Of a stretch of DNA of 64,000 nt, positions 42,783-52,652 are shown in pieces. Below the pieces are notes generated by a model. The model was given only the letters and a program-made list of their open reading frames with translations. It ran no database searches and was not told where the DNA came from. Location of the stretch: contig NZ_CP154260.1 in assembly GCF_039545795.1 (NCBI RefSeq), forward strand, positions 811,001 to 875,000. The letters are read 5' to 3'. Both the position numbers and the translations under genes were made by a program. The DNA is from Chitinophaga niabensis (GTDB taxonomy: Bacteria > Bacteroidota > Bacteroidia > Chitinophagales > Chitinophagaceae). Position 1 is the stretch's first letter, and each line of letters begins with the position of its first letter.

Positions 42783-45700
42783 ATGAAAAAACAGCTCTGG
42801 AGGCAGGCCATGCGCCGCCTTTCAGGCTTTGCGATCATCGTAATGGGAGTGGCATGCCTTTTAATGGCGGCACTCCCTGCGTTGGCAGAAAGCAATCCTG
42901 ATCCCATATCCTTTGTCCAACGGGATTCCACACTACATGGACGCGTCACAGATTCACTCGGCACAGCTTTACCTGGTGTTACCATCAAGATCAAAGGCAC
43001 CTCAAATGGTACGGCCACCAATGCAAACGGATACTATCAATTAGCAGCCCCTAAGAACGCAGTGCTGGAGATCTCTTACATCGGCTTTCAGCCACAGGTT
43101 GTAAATGTAGGAGGCCGTTCCATGATTGATATTATCATGCAGTCTTCCGCTACACAAATAGGAGAAACAGTGGTAGTAGCCTTTGGTCGCCAAAAGAAAA
43201 CAGAAGTGGTAGGAGCTGTGACTTCTATCAATCCTGCTGAAATGAAAATCCCTTCCAGTAACCTCACACAGGCATTGGCCGGCCGTTTGGCGGGAGTGAT
43301 CGCTTATCAGCGAAGCGGCGAACCCGGACAGGATAATGCAGAGTTCTTTATCCGCGGTGTCACTACTTTCGGTTACAAACAGGATCCCCTCATCCTCATT
43401 GATGGTATGGAACTTACCACTACTGACCTCGCCCGTATGAATGTGGACGATATCGCCACTTTCACCATTATGAAAGATGCAACGGCTACTTCATTATATG
43501 GTGCAAGAGGTGCCAATGGTGTGATCCTGGTAACTACAAAAGAAGGTAAAGAAGGTGCGGCCAGGATCAATATCAGGTTGGAGTCATCCTTATCCAAACC
43601 CACACGCGACCTGGAAATGGCGGATAATGTAACCTATATGAAGTTACATAATGAAGCTATTACCACCCGTAATCCTTTGGCCATAACACCTTACACGCAA
43701 TATAAAATAGATCAGACCGCTGCAGGTGCAAACCCCGTAGCCTTCCCTTCCAATAACTGGCAGGACGTACTGCTGAAAAAACAAACGATCAACAAACGCG
43801 GCAACTTCAACGTAAGCGGTGGTGGTAAAGTGGCGATGTATAATATCAGCGGTTCTTACAGTCATGATAATGGATTGTTCAAAGTAGATAAACGCAACAA
43901 CTTCAACAGCGGCATAGACCTGAAAAGTTACGGGCTGAGGGCTAACCTGAATGTGAATATTACCCCTACTACAAAGGCTGGTTTCCGTTTCTATGGATCA
44001 TTTGATGACTATAACGGCCCTATCCAGGGCGGGGAATACATGTACCGGCTCATTATGCGCTCTAATCCCGTGCTGTTCCCTGCTTATTTTCCAAAGGATG
44101 AAGAACACGAGCACGTAAGGCATATCATGTTCGGGAACGCAGAGAATGGCGCTTACATCAATCCTTATGCGGAAATGGTGAAAGGGTATAAAGATTATTC
44201 GCGTGCCCTGATGCTGGCGCAGTTTGAAGTGAACCAGGACCTGAAAGCCATTACAGAAGGTTTGAGGTTCCGCGGCATGATGAACACCAACCGCGAAAGC
44301 TTCTTTGACATTGCGCGGAACTATATCCCCTTCTATTACCAGATGGGATTCTATGATAAAAGAACAGATACCTATAGGTACGATCAGATCGAACAGGGAG
44401 AGGAATTCCTCAGTAATGGTGTCGGCAAACGGGATGTGACCACCAACTTCTACCTGGAAAGTGCATTGGATTACCGCCGTGTATTCAATAAATACCACAC
44501 CTTAAGCGGTATGCTGGTATACACTATGCGTAACAAGCTGGAAGCAACAGATGGTGATATCCAATCTTCTTTACCATTCCGTAACTCAGGGCTATCCGGC
44601 CGTTTAACATATGGGTATGATGACAGGTACTTTGTAGAATTCAACTTTGGTTACAATGGATCTGAACGTTTCTATAAAACAGAACGTTTTGGTTTCTTTC
44701 CTTCTGCCGGCATGGGCTGGACGGTTTCAAACGAACCATTCTGGAAACCATTCAAACGCGTGGTGAACAACCTGAAACTACGCGGTACATATGGATTGGT
44801 AGGGAATGATGCCATCGGCAGGAAACAGGACCGCTTCTTCTATCTCTCTAACATCAACATGAAGAATAGCGCAAAGGGCGCATCATTCGGATTTGAAAAT
44901 GCGTTGACCCAACAGGGGGTTTCCATTTCCCGTTATGATAACCGTTTCATCACCTGGGAAACATCAGATAAAACAAACCTGGGTATTGAAATCGGCTTAT
45001 TCGAAGCGATCAATATACAGGCAGACTTCTGGCACGATTACCGGCATAACATCTTAATGGCCCGTACAACTATACCAGCCTCCATGGGCTTGCAGGCCAC
45101 TACATATGCCAATATGGGGAAAGCTTCTTCCCAAGGGCTCGATTTCTCTATAGATGGAAATAAACACTTCTCTCAGAACTTCTGGGTAGGGCTGCGCGGG
45201 AACTTCACCCTCAGCGCCAACAAGTACAGGAAGTTTGAAGAGCCCGAATACAATGAAAAATATCTCTCTAAAATTGGCTATAGCACAAACCAGGTATGGG
45301 GATTCATTGCAGAGAGATTATTTGTGGATGAACATGATGTGGCAAACTCTCCCAGGCAGACCTTCAGTACAGATTACATGGCGGGAGATATTAAATACAG
45401 GGATGTGAATGGAGATGGAGAGATCACCGATCTCGATAAAGTACCGATCGGTAATCCTGAAAAGCCGGAGATCGTTTACGGATTTGGTGTAACAGCCGGT
45501 TACAAAGGATTCGACTTCTCTATGTTCTTCCAGGGAATGGCACAGGAGTCTTTCTGGATAAACCCCAGTGCAGTAAGTCCTTTTGGAGCATATAACTATA
45601 ACGGTGAGGCCGCCCTTCCCGGCAGGCCAGTTAACCAGTTGATGAAAGCCATTGCTGACGATCATTGGTCTGAAGACAACCGGAATATCTACGCATTATG

Positions 45701-45980
45701 GCCTCGATTAAGTGAACAGATGAGTGCGAACAATGCACAGACCAGTACCTGGTGGATGCGTGATGGTTCTTTCCTTCGCCTGAAATCCATTGAGATCGGT
45801 TACACGCTGCCTAAACCATTGCAACGCCGTTACAGTATGACCAATTTCAGGATCTATATGAACGGCACTAATCTGCTCACCTGGAGTAAGTTCAAACTCT
45901 GGGATGTGGAAATGGCGGGAGAAGGGCTGGACTATCCTATCCAGAAAGTGTTCAACCTTGGTTTAATGGTGTCTTTCTAA
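42783..45980 (+). CDS. SusC/RagA family TonB-linked outer membrane protein (no STN domain)
   Basis: 1065 residues. An unusually long charged start (MKKQLWRQAMRRLSGFA) leads into a hydrophobic signal segment ending near PALAE. A CarboxypepD_reg domain follows (about 50-120, HGRVTDSLGTALPGVTIKIK), then the plug (about 125-260, ending GVILVTTKEGKEG) and the barrel ending VFNLGLMVSF. It lacks the STN domain found in the preceding SusC, so it cannot signal through FecR; control must be by another regulator. First gene of an operon with SusD, DUF4959 and DUF4998 lipoproteins. Confidence 0.95.
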   Translation: MKKQLWRQAMRRLSGFAIIVMGVACLLMAALPALAESNPDPISFVQRDSTLHGRVTDSLGTALPGVTIKIKGTSNGTATNANGYYQLAAPKNAVLEISYIGFQPQVVNVGGRSMIDIIMQSSATQIGETVVVAFGRQKKTEVVGAVTSINPAEMKIPSSNLTQALAGRLAGVIAYQRSGEPGQDNAEFFIRGVTTFGYKQDPLILIDGMELTTTDLARMNVDDIATFTIMKDATATSLYGARGANGVILVTTKEGKEGAARINIRLESSLSKPTRDLEMADNVTYMKLHNEAITTRNPLAITPYTQYKIDQTAAGANPVAFPSNNWQDVLLKKQTINKRGNFNVSGGGKVAMYNISGSYSHDNGLFKVDKRNNFNSGIDLKSYGLRANLNVNITPTTKAGFRFYGSFDDYNGPIQGGEYMYRLIMRSNPVLFPAYFPKDEEHEHVRHIMFGNAENGAYINPYAEMVKGYKDYSRALMLAQFEVNQDLKAITEGLRFRGMMNTNRESFFDIARNYIPFYYQMGFYDKRTDTYRYDQIEQGEEFLSNGVGKRDVTTNFYLESALDYRRVFNKYHTLSGMLVYTMRNKLEATDGDIQSSLPFRNSGLSGRLTYGYDDRYFVEFNFGYNGSERFYKTERFGFFPSAGMGWTVSNEPFWKPFKRVVNNLKLRGTYGLVGNDAIGRKQDRFFYLSNINMKNSAKGASFGFENALTQQGVSISRYDNRFITWETSDKTNLGIEIGLFEAINIQADFWHDYRHNILMARTTIPASMGLQATTYANMGKASSQGLDFSIDGNKHFSQNFWVGLRGNFTLSANKYRKFEEPEYNEKYLSKIGYSTNQVWGFIAERLFVDEHDVANSPRQTFSTDYMAGDIKYRDVNGDGEITDLDKVPIGNPEKPEIVYGFGVTAGYKGFDFSMFFQGMAQESFWINPSAVSPFGAYNYNGEAALPGRPVNQLMKAIADDHWSEDNRNIYALWPRLSEQMSANNAQTSTWWMRDGSFLRLKSIEIGYTLPKPLQRRYSMTNFRIYMNGTNLLTWSKFKLWDVEMAGEGLDYPIQKVFNLGLMVSF

Positions 45981-45999
45981 ACATTTAAAACTCATCACC

Positions 46000-47910
46000 G
46001 TGAAACGGATCAAAATATTAGCATTCGCCGCATTGCTGGGTATGGTGGCTGGTTGTAATAAGTACCTGGACATTGTGCCGGATAACATTGCTACCATCGA
46101 TTACGCTTTTGCTATGCGCTCTACTGCAGAACGATATCTATTCACCTGTTACAACTACATGCCGGCAACAGGCGATTTTAATACCAACGTAGCTTTTATG
46201 GGAGCCGATGAAGTGTGGTTCATGTATCCCTCAAAAGATATCGACGCTACCAACTGGAATATGGCAAGAGGTGGGCAGAACAAAGTGAATCCCATCAGTA
46301 ATTACTGGAGTGGGGCCGCAACAGGGAAACCTTTATACCAGGGCATCCGGGATTGTAATGTATTCCTGGAAAAGATAAGCCTCGTGAAAGATATTGATGA
46401 TGATGAAAGAGCCCGCTGGATAGCAGAGGTGAAATTCCTGAAGGCCTATTATCATTTTTTCCTGCTGAGGATGTATGGTCCTATTCCTTTGGTAAGAAAG
46501 AATATAGACGTAATGAATGAACTGGAAGAAATGAAAAGGCCCAGGGAACATTTTGATACCTGCGTAAATTACATCTCCAGGCTGCTGGATACCGCTGCAG
46601 TTGATCTGCCGATGCGTATACAGAATGAAGTAGCAGAACTGGGCAGGGTTACACGGCCCATCGCACTGGCGCTTAAAGCTAAGTTGCTCGTACTGGCGGC
46701 CAGCCCCTTGTTCAATGGTAATCCGGACTATGCGGATTTCGGCAAAGGAGTAAAGCTCTTCCCTAACACCAATGATCCTGATAAATGGGTGAAAGCCGCA
46801 GCAGCCTGTAAAGCGGCCATAGATGCCTGTCACGAAGTGGGGATGCGTTTATACCGCTTCAGGCCGGTGATCAATACGCTGGTGATGAATTCCCAGATCA
46901 GGACCCAGATGGATGTGCGCATGGCAGTAACAGATAAATGGAATTCAGAGATCATCTGGGCAAATACCCAAAGCAGGGTGAACCAGCTCCAGCGTTTTTC
47001 CATGCCGAAGTTATACAACTGGACCTCCGTTAGCGGTAACCCCAAAGGGATGTATGCAGCTACGGAAAAGATGGCAGAACTCTTCTACACAAAAAATGGC
47101 GTGCCCATCGATGAAGATAACCAGTTCAATTATGCAGAAAGATACAGCGTGAGAAAAGCGGCGCCGGAAGATTCTGCACTCGTTAAAAAGGGAACAGAAA
47201 GCGCTTACCTGCATTTCGACAGAGAGCAGCGGTTTTATGCCAACCTTGGTTTTGACAGGGGTATATGGTTTGGCAATGGCAGTTCAGATGATAACAACAC
47301 CAATATCAATACCGCCATGTACATACAGGCCCGTAAAAGCCAGATGGCTGCACAGGCTGGGCATACCAACTATTCCATCACCGGTTACTGGCCCAAGAAG
47401 CTGATACACTACCTGAGTGTGGTGGAAAAGAGCGGCAACTTTACCATGCAGCAATACCCTTATCCTGAAATGCGCCTGGCGGACCTCTACCTGCTATATG
47501 CAGAAGCAGAAAATGAAGCCAACGGCCCTACCAACCAGGCATTTGAATACATCGATTCTGTACGTTCGCGCGCAGGTTTGAAAGGCGTGAAAGAATCCTG
47601 GGATACTTATTCAAACAAAGGTCCGAAGTATGCTTCTAAAGAAGGCCTGCGCAAGATCATCCAGCAGGAACGAATGATTGAACTGGCCTTTGAAGGACAT
47701 CGCTTCTGGGACCTGCGCAGGTGGAAAATAGCCCATATTGAAATGAATAAACCTATCACCGGATGGGATATCGACCAGGAACAACCGGAAGCTTACTACC
47801 GCCTGAAGGTATTATTCATGCAAACATTTACGATGCGTGAATACCTCTGGCCTATCCAGGAAAGGGAAATACTGAACAACCGTAACCTGGTGCAAAATCC
47901 CGGTTGGTAA
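46000..47910 (+). CDS. RagB/SusD family nutrient uptake lipoprotein (GTG start)
   Basis: 636 residues, longer than usual for SusD (about 500-600). It starts with GTG, giving MKRIKILAFAALLGMVAGC, a good lipoprotein signal; no ATG lies nearby in frame. The body has NKYLDIVPDNIATIDYAF, the TPR-like AEVKFLKAYYHFFLLRMYGPIPL and the late LRKIIQQERMIELAFEGHRF followed by WDLRRWK. It ends with the canonical NNRNLVQNPGW. It lies 19 bp after its SusC partner. Confidence 0.94.
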   Translation: MKRIKILAFAALLGMVAGCNKYLDIVPDNIATIDYAFAMRSTAERYLFTCYNYMPATGDFNTNVAFMGADEVWFMYPSKDIDATNWNMARGGQNKVNPISNYWSGAATGKPLYQGIRDCNVFLEKISLVKDIDDDERARWIAEVKFLKAYYHFFLLRMYGPIPLVRKNIDVMNELEEMKRPREHFDTCVNYISRLLDTAAVDLPMRIQNEVAELGRVTRPIALALKAKLLVLAASPLFNGNPDYADFGKGVKLFPNTNDPDKWVKAAAACKAAIDACHEVGMRLYRFRPVINTLVMNSQIRTQMDVRMAVTDKWNSEIIWANTQSRVNQLQRFSMPKLYNWTSVSGNPKGMYAATEKMAELFYTKNGVPIDEDNQFNYAERYSVRKAAPEDSALVKKGTESAYLHFDREQRFYANLGFDRGIWFGNGSSDDNNTNINTAMYIQARKSQMAAQAGHTNYSITGYWPKKLIHYLSVVEKSGNFTMQQYPYPEMRLADLYLLYAEAENEANGPTNQAFEYIDSVRSRAGLKGVKESWDTYSNKGPKYASKEGLRKIIQQERMIELAFEGHRFWDLRRWKIAHIEMNKPITGWDIDQEQPEAYYRLKVLFMQTFTMREYLWPIQEREILNNRNLVQNPGW

Positions 47911-47942
47911 TAGCTATTAAAACATTTCTTAAAAGCATTGAA

Positions 47943-49115
47943 ATGAAAACATTCATCATACCATTACTGGCCTGCCTGTTGTTATTAGGCTGTTCAGATG
48001 AAAAGCGAGGCCCGATAGAAGGTGGGGGTGCGCCGCCCAAGCCTGTTACCAATTTAAAGGTGGAAAATCTGCATGGTACAGCTAAGATCACCTATTCCAT
48101 CCCCGATAATCCGGACCTCCTATACATAAAGGCAGTGTACGAACCGCGCAAAGGCCTGATCCGGGAAGCCAAATCTTCTTTTTATATCAATTACATCGTA
48201 CTGGAAGGTTTCTCCGCTTCGGAAGAATACGAGGTGAAGTTATATGCCGTGAATAAAAGTGAAGTATCCTCCGAACCGGTTTCCATTAAAGTAAATCCTT
48301 TAACACCTCCGGTAGAAGAAGTATTTAATTCCCTGGAAGTAGCGCCGGATTTTGGCGGATGCAATATTAAATTCCTGAATAACGATGAAACCAATATCGT
48401 GATCGGTGTGATCACGCTGGATTCTACAGGTGACTGGGTTTCTTCAGATAATTTCTATACAAAGCGGAAATCCGCCAGTTTTGCTGTACGTGGCTATAAA
48501 GCAGAGGAAAGAACATTCGGGATCTTTATCAAAGACAAATGGAATAATTTCTCTGATACCCTTATCACCAAACTCGTACCTATCCATGAAGAGCTGCTGG
48601 ATAAAACGAAGTTCAGGGATGCACGTTTCCCCAGTGAGCCAAAGAACTACAGCTCCAGCTGGACCATCCAGATGTTCTGGGACGATAACCTGACCAAAGG
48701 TTTCCACACTTTGCAAAATGTGGGCTTGCCATTGAATTTTACCATGGACCTCGGTGTAAAAGCCAAGATGAGCCGTTTTAAGATCTGGCAGCGTACCGGC
48801 ACTTACCTCTACGGCCATGGCAATCCCAGACGCTGGGAATTGTGGGGCTCTGATGCACCCTCCACTGATGGCAGTATGACTAACTGGACCATGATCGGTT
48901 CATTTGAATCCATTAAACCATCCGGAGAACCTTATATCTCCACACAGGAAGATAAAGAATATGCAGAAGCAGGAGAGGAGTTTATTGTACCCCTTAATGC
49001 AGGATCTTACCGTTACCTGCGCTGGAGGGTACGTGAAGCATGGGGTGCTGCAGAAGGATCTCCCGGCGGATTTTTTCACCTGATGGAAGTTACCATTTGG
49101 GGAAATAGTAGATAA
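47943..49115 (+). CDS. DUF4959/DUF5000-type surface lipoprotein
   Basis: 390 residues from the ATG at 47943; an in-frame TTG at 47904 inside the SusD gene is rejected. The lipoprotein signal is MKTFIIPLLACLLLLGC. Two fibronectin-like modules (DUF4959 about 30-120, with NLKVENLHGTAKITYSIPDN; DUF5126 about 125-215) are followed by an F5/8-type C-terminal module (DUF5000, about 225-390) with MSRFKIWQRTGTYLYGHGNP and RYLRWRVREAWG. Such three-domain proteins sit in SusC/SusD operons as surface glycan-binding proteins. Domain names are from recall of typical architecture. Confidence 0.83.
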   Translation: MKTFIIPLLACLLLLGCSDEKRGPIEGGGAPPKPVTNLKVENLHGTAKITYSIPDNPDLLYIKAVYEPRKGLIREAKSSFYINYIVLEGFSASEEYEVKLYAVNKSEVSSEPVSIKVNPLTPPVEEVFNSLEVAPDFGGCNIKFLNNDETNIVIGVITLDSTGDWVSSDNFYTKRKSASFAVRGYKAEERTFGIFIKDKWNNFSDTLITKLVPIHEELLDKTKFRDARFPSEPKNYSSSWTIQMFWDDNLTKGFHTLQNVGLPLNFTMDLGVKAKMSRFKIWQRTGTYLYGHGNPRRWELWGSDAPSTDGSMTNWTMIGSFESIKPSGEPYISTQEDKEYAEAGEEFIVPLNAGSYRYLRWRVREAWGAAEGSPGGFFHLMEVTIWGNSR

Positions 49116-49127
49116 TCTTTTAAATGA

Positions 49128-49826
49128 ATGAACATGAAGAAGAATAGTAAACACGGAATACTGGCATGCATCGTTGCATGCTGTTTCCTGGCCTGTGCAA
49201 AACAGGATGATACCTATCGTGATTTCCTGAGAGGAGGAGAGATCCTGTACATCGGCCGTGCTGATTCCGTGAAGAATTATGGCGGTAAAGGAAGGATCGG
49301 TTTCAGCTGGTTACTCACCTCTGATCCCAAGATCACCAAATGCCGCATCTTCTGGAACGGTATGGCTGATTCTGTGGAGATCCCGGTAACAAGAACCCAG
49401 GGGGTGGATACGGTGAGGATCATATTGAATAATATGACGGAAGGTGTGAAAACCTTTTCCATCTTTACCTATGATAATGCAGGGCATCGTTCTGTAAGAG
49501 TGGAGAAGATTGCAAATGTTTATGGAGACATCTTCCAGCTGTCCTGCCTGCCCCGCATCACAAAAGATATTGTGAAACGCAGCAATGGTTTAATGCGTTG
49601 GGAATGGATCGGAACAACGGAAAATTATATCGGGGTGAAGATGACGTATGTTGATCTGGCTGGTGTAACCAAAGAAGTATGGTGGCAACCGAATAAACTC
49701 AGCGCGGATTCACTTGCTGGTGTAAAACCGGAGTCTGAGTTTACGTATGTAACCTATTTCAAACCGGAACCTGCTGCATTGGATACTTTCTATTCCGTGC
49801 CGGTAACCAAGAAATGGCCGAAGTAA
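49128..49826 (+). CDS. DUF4998 lipoprotein
   Basis: 232 residues with a lipoprotein signal ending in CFLAC; the start may be 49128 or the second ATG at 49134. The mature part has RDFLRGGEILYIGRADSVKN and GRIGFSWLLTSDPKITKCRI followed by FWNG, a pattern I associate with DUF4998, a fibronectin-like family next to SusC/SusD pairs. Probably a surface glycan-binding accessory. Last gene of the second SusC operon, with a strong terminator 14 bp downstream. Confidence 0.82.
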   Translation: MNMKKNSKHGILACIVACCFLACAKQDDTYRDFLRGGEILYIGRADSVKNYGGKGRIGFSWLLTSDPKITKCRIFWNGMADSVEIPVTRTQGVDTVRIILNNMTEGVKTFSIFTYDNAGHRSVRVEKIANVYGDIFQLSCLPRITKDIVKRSNGLMRWEWIGTTENYIGVKMTYVDLAGVTKEVWWQPNKLSADSLAGVKPESEFTYVTYFKPEPAALDTFYSVPVTKKWPK

Positions 49827-49839
49827 GGAATTAAAAGTA

Positions 49840-49872
49840 ACAGGCCACCTGAAATACCAGGTGGCCTGTTTT
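49840..49872 (+). terminator. Intrinsic terminator after the second SusC operon
   Basis: 12-bp perfect stem ACAGGCCACCTG/CAGGTGGCCTGT with a 6-nt loop and a T-tail. Confidence 0.92.
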
Positions 49873-49980
49873 ATTCGTTTGTTTAGTATTAATAAATGAT
49901 CGCCATTTTGATTCCTTCGGTACAGGTTCTCCATCTGTTCGCTCAGCCTTCTCTATCGCTGTTTTTAGCCTGTCTAAACA

Positions 49981-50940
49981 TTACCCTGCATACTTCTCTC
50001 TATACTCCTTCGGCGATAAGCCCACAATCTTCCTGAACACCTGCCGGAAAGCTTTGGCATCCTCATACCCGGTATGCATCATCACACCCGTAATGTTCTG
50101 AGACCGTTGTTCGAGTAATTTCTTGGCTGCTTCCACCCTGATGCGTTGTAAATATTCGATGGGCGTAATACCGGTGGCCATTTTAAAACGCCGGATAAAA
50201 TTCCTTCTGCTCACTGGCAGATCATGGATCACTTCTTCCACCGTCAGCCTGTCTTTAAATCGGTTTTCCATCCTGGTCTGCGCTTCTGTTACCAGTTCAT
50301 CCTGGTGGCGCCGGGAAGGAGCCCAGTTTGCAAAATAGGATTGCTGATAACGGTCCATGTCAATAGCAAATACTTTCGCTATAACGATCGCCATTTCCCG
50401 GCTACAGTATTTTTCGATCAGGTGCAGGAGCAGGTGGAAAGTGGAAGTAGCGCCACCACTGGTGTAGATACCGCCATCATCTGTTACTACTGCTTCCGGT
50501 TGCACTTTCACCAGGGGGAATTTAATCGCCAGGTCCTGGATAGCCATCACATGGGAAGTTGCCTTTTTATTGTCCAGCAAACCAGATGCTGCCAGCAGGA
50601 AAGCCCCTGTGCAGAAACTCGCAATTTCAGCCCCCAGCCGCTGCTGCTCCTGTAGGTAAGGAATAAAAGCACTGTTTCCCATGAGGTTCACATTGTCGCT
50701 CTGGAACGCGGGGATGAGCACGAGGTCTGAGATGGGCGCATCTTTCAGCAATACCGGTTCATAAAGATCATACACCGGTGCAGATGGAAGATCGTCATCC
50801 AGGCATACTAATGTGATGTCAAAAAATGGTTCTCCGTTTGCTGCCTTATAATGTGTATTCACTGTTTGAAATACATCCAGTATGGCAGCCACGCTGAGAT
50901 GTCTGTACTTTTTGCTAAGTAATACGGTTAACTTTTTCAT
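49981..50940 (-). CDS. GlxA family transcriptional regulator (DJ-1/PfpI + AraC)
   Basis: 319 residues. The N-terminal DJ-1/PfpI-like domain (about 1-190) has the nucleophile-elbow cysteine in ASFCTGAFLLAASGLLDNKK and the GGIYTSGGATSTFHL segment; the C-terminal AraC double HTH (about 215-319) includes VSRRNFIRRFKMATGITPIE and GYEDAKAFRQVFRKIVGLSP. Such proteins are activators responding to small metabolites. It is divergent from the VOC gene, 126 bp away, which is its most likely target. Confidence 0.92.
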   Translation of the reverse strand: MKKLTVLLSKKYRHLSVAAILDVFQTVNTHYKAANGEPFFDITLVCLDDDLPSAPVYDLYEPVLLKDAPISDLVLIPAFQSDNVNLMGNSAFIPYLQEQQRLGAEIASFCTGAFLLAASGLLDNKKATSHVMAIQDLAIKFPLVKVQPEAVVTDDGGIYTSGGATSTFHLLLHLIEKYCSREMAIVIAKVFAIDMDRYQQSYFANWAPSRRHQDELVTEAQTRMENRFKDRLTVEEVIHDLPVSRRNFIRRFKMATGITPIEYLQRIRVEAAKKLLEQRSQNITGVMMHTGYEDAKAFRQVFRKIVGLSPKEYREKYAG

Positions 50941-51066
50941 ATAGTTGCTGCAGTGTGAGGTTCAATATAGCTTATTTTTTTGTCACAAATGACCAATAAG
51001 TTGACGGTTTTACCAGACGCAAGTTCCGTTGTTAATGATTAATTTGCAATATTAACAAAACCGTTT

Positions 51067-51438
51067 ATGAATAAGCAACCCGGAACATTCATCGGTTTCG
51101 ATCTTACCGTACCTAATGCCGCAGAAGTAAGTAATTTTTATCACGAAGTTGTAGGCTGGGAAATTGGCACACAACAGATGGGAGACTATGAAGATTATTT
51201 CATGAAAAACCCTGAAACAGGTGATATCATTGCTGGGGTTTGCCACAGCAAAGGCAGCAATAAACACCTGCCGCCCATGTGGCTGATATATGTACAGGTG
51301 GCCGATCTCGACCTTAGCCTTGCTAAATGCGAAAAGCTCGGTGGAAAGATCATGAGTGAAAAAAGGAGCTGTGGTAAGATGGGTGAATTTGTACTTATAC
51401 AAGACCCCGCCGGAGCGTATATTATGTTGTGGTCTTAG
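51067..51438 (+). CDS. VOC family protein (glyoxalase/bleomycin resistance fold)
   Basis: 123 residues, two beta-alpha-beta-beta-beta modules: GFDLTVPNAAEVSNFYHEVV at the start and VADLDLSLAKCEKLGGKIMS near the middle, ending QDPAGAYIMLWS. VOC proteins include glyoxalases, dioxygenases and drug-binding proteins; this one lacks features to choose among them. Divergent from the GlxA-type regulator, which probably controls it. Confidence 0.88.
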   Translation: MNKQPGTFIGFDLTVPNAAEVSNFYHEVVGWEIGTQQMGDYEDYFMKNPETGDIIAGVCHSKGSNKHLPPMWLIYVQVADLDLSLAKCEKLGGKIMSEKRSCGKMGEFVLIQDPAGAYIMLWS

Positions 51439-51574
51439 AAAAATAAATACCCAAAGGGAAAGGATACCTGTGATCTGTTTATTTACCTGTTGCAACATCT
51501 ATGAGGTAAAGATATGATAACCTCATCCTGCATGAATAATTTCATAATTTGCGGATGCTCCTAAATCAAACTAT

Positions 51575-52141
51575 ATGTCCAACTCAGCCCAACAAACCGT
51601 AGACGAGATCTTTGAACTGTACCAGCAACATGGCCATCATGAATATGGAGAAAGCGTTACCATGATGATGCACATGATGCAGGCTGCGTTGATCGCAGAA
51701 CAGGAAGGTTATGATGATGAAATGATCCTGGCTGCTTTCCTGCACGACATCGGCCATTTCTTTGAAACCGAAGAGCAGATGCATGTATACGGCACCATGA
51801 AGCACGATGACCTCGGAGGCCGTTACCTGATGGAAAGAGGTTTTCCGGAAAAGATGGCCAAACTGGTGGCCAGCCACGTAGCTGCAAAACGTTACCTCAC
51901 CTTTGCCGATCCTGCCTATTACGATACATTGTCCGAAGCCAGCAAACAAACACTCGGTTTCCAGGGAGGCCCTATGTCTGCAGAAGAAGCGGCTGCCTTT
52001 AAGAGCGATCCTTTATTTGATGCCTATATCCGTATACGCATCTGGGATGATATGGGGAAGGATGCCAACCAGCCTGTGCTGGAAGAAGATATTGCCCGGT
52101 TGAGGTATAAAACGTATCAGTATTTGAGCGCTAAAGCCTAA
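51575..52141 (+). CDS. HD-domain protein, PhnZ/TmpB-like diiron oxygenase candidate
   Basis: 188 residues. The HD-domain ligands are His33, His57-Asp58 (AAFLHDIGHF), His77, His101 and Asp158 or Asp159, closely following the layout of PhnZ, the mixed-valent diiron oxygenase that cleaves C-P bonds. A Glu26 matches the active-site glutamate of PhnZ, but the nearby tyrosine (Tyr24 in HEYGES) is one residue off the spacing I recall. Conserved SHVAAKRYL is also typical of the phosphonate-associated HD family. A phytanoyl-CoA dioxygenase-type gene, the class of PhnY/TmpA, lies 1.3 kb away on the other strand. The substrate is therefore an inference. Confidence 0.78.
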   Translation: MSNSAQQTVDEIFELYQQHGHHEYGESVTMMMHMMQAALIAEQEGYDDEMILAAFLHDIGHFFETEEQMHVYGTMKHDDLGGRYLMERGFPEKMAKLVASHVAAKRYLTFADPAYYDTLSEASKQTLGFQGGPMSAEEAAAFKSDPLFDAYIRIRIWDDMGKDANQPVLEEDIARLRYKTYQYLSAKA

Positions 52142-52163
52142 AAAATGCTGTGTAAATAGTGTT

Positions 52164-52249
52164 ATCCTTGCTTCATCCTAGCTTCATCCTTGCTTAAACC
52201 CCTGCTATCACACATAGATGAAGCTAGGATGAAGCAAGGTTAAAGCTAC
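52164..52249. repeat. Inverted repeat built from 11-bp direct repeats
   Basis: The arms 52166-52188 and 52217-52239 are exact reverse complements over 23 bp with a 28-nt loop. Each arm is itself made of 11-bp direct repeats: ATCCTTGCTTC, ATCCTAGCTTC, ATCCTTGCTTA on the left from 52164, and GATGAAGCTAG, GATGAAGCAAG, GTTAAAGCTAC on the right from 52217. It lies between two convergent genes. The period matches the block at 13871-13919, though the sequence does not. Confidence 0.88.
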
Positions 52250-52303
52250 CATGGCGGGTTTCAGCAGTGAAGGTGCTCCTATTTCATTGTGGATCAAAAC
52301 ATT

Positions 52304-52337
52304 AAGGGCTGTTTCATGTTAAAATGAAACAGCCCTT
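52304..52337. terminator. Hairpin at the 3' end of the zinc-ribbon gene
   Basis: Perfect 14-bp stem AAGGGCTGTTTCAT/ATGAAACAGCCCTT with a 6-nt loop, 5 bases beyond the minus-strand gene's stop. T-tails are weak on both strands, but the stem strength and the convergent position favour a shared terminator. Confidence 0.78.
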
Positions 52338-52342
52338 TGATA

Positions 52343-52594
52343 TTATTTTCTCTTTTCCGGTTTTATAAACTCGTACCCGCAATAAGCGCAATGTGTTAAG
52401 CCCCTTTGCCTGGCATCCTTCGCCCCGCAGGCCGGGCAATCTCCTCCTTCTCCATGATCATCATAATCTGCTGCCTCCGGCGGAGGGTGTAATTTGAGCT
52501 TATCAATAATGTCCCGCGGCTTATTATGTTCGTCTGGCATTCCAATTAATTTTGCTTTTGATTCATACTGTTTGGCAGATGGGTAACTTCTCAT
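52343..52594 (-). CDS. Small zinc-ribbon protein
   Basis: 83 residues, hydrophilic. The C-terminal half has two cysteine pairs, CPACG and HCAYCG, spaced as a zinc ribbon (GGDCPACGAKDARQRG then HCAYCGYEFI). The N-terminal half is charged and proline-containing with no recognised fold. No partner gene is evident; it may be a small RNA- or DNA-binding protein. Followed by a strong hairpin. Confidence 0.72.
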   Translation of the reverse strand: MRSYPSAKQYESKAKLIGMPDEHNKPRDIIDKLKLHPPPEAADYDDHGEGGDCPACGAKDARQRGLTHCAYCGYEFIKPEKRK

Positions 52595-52652
52595 CTAATG
52601 TCAGTATAAATATAACAAAATAATTTAAAATGAAAGACCCTTAGGCACAAAT

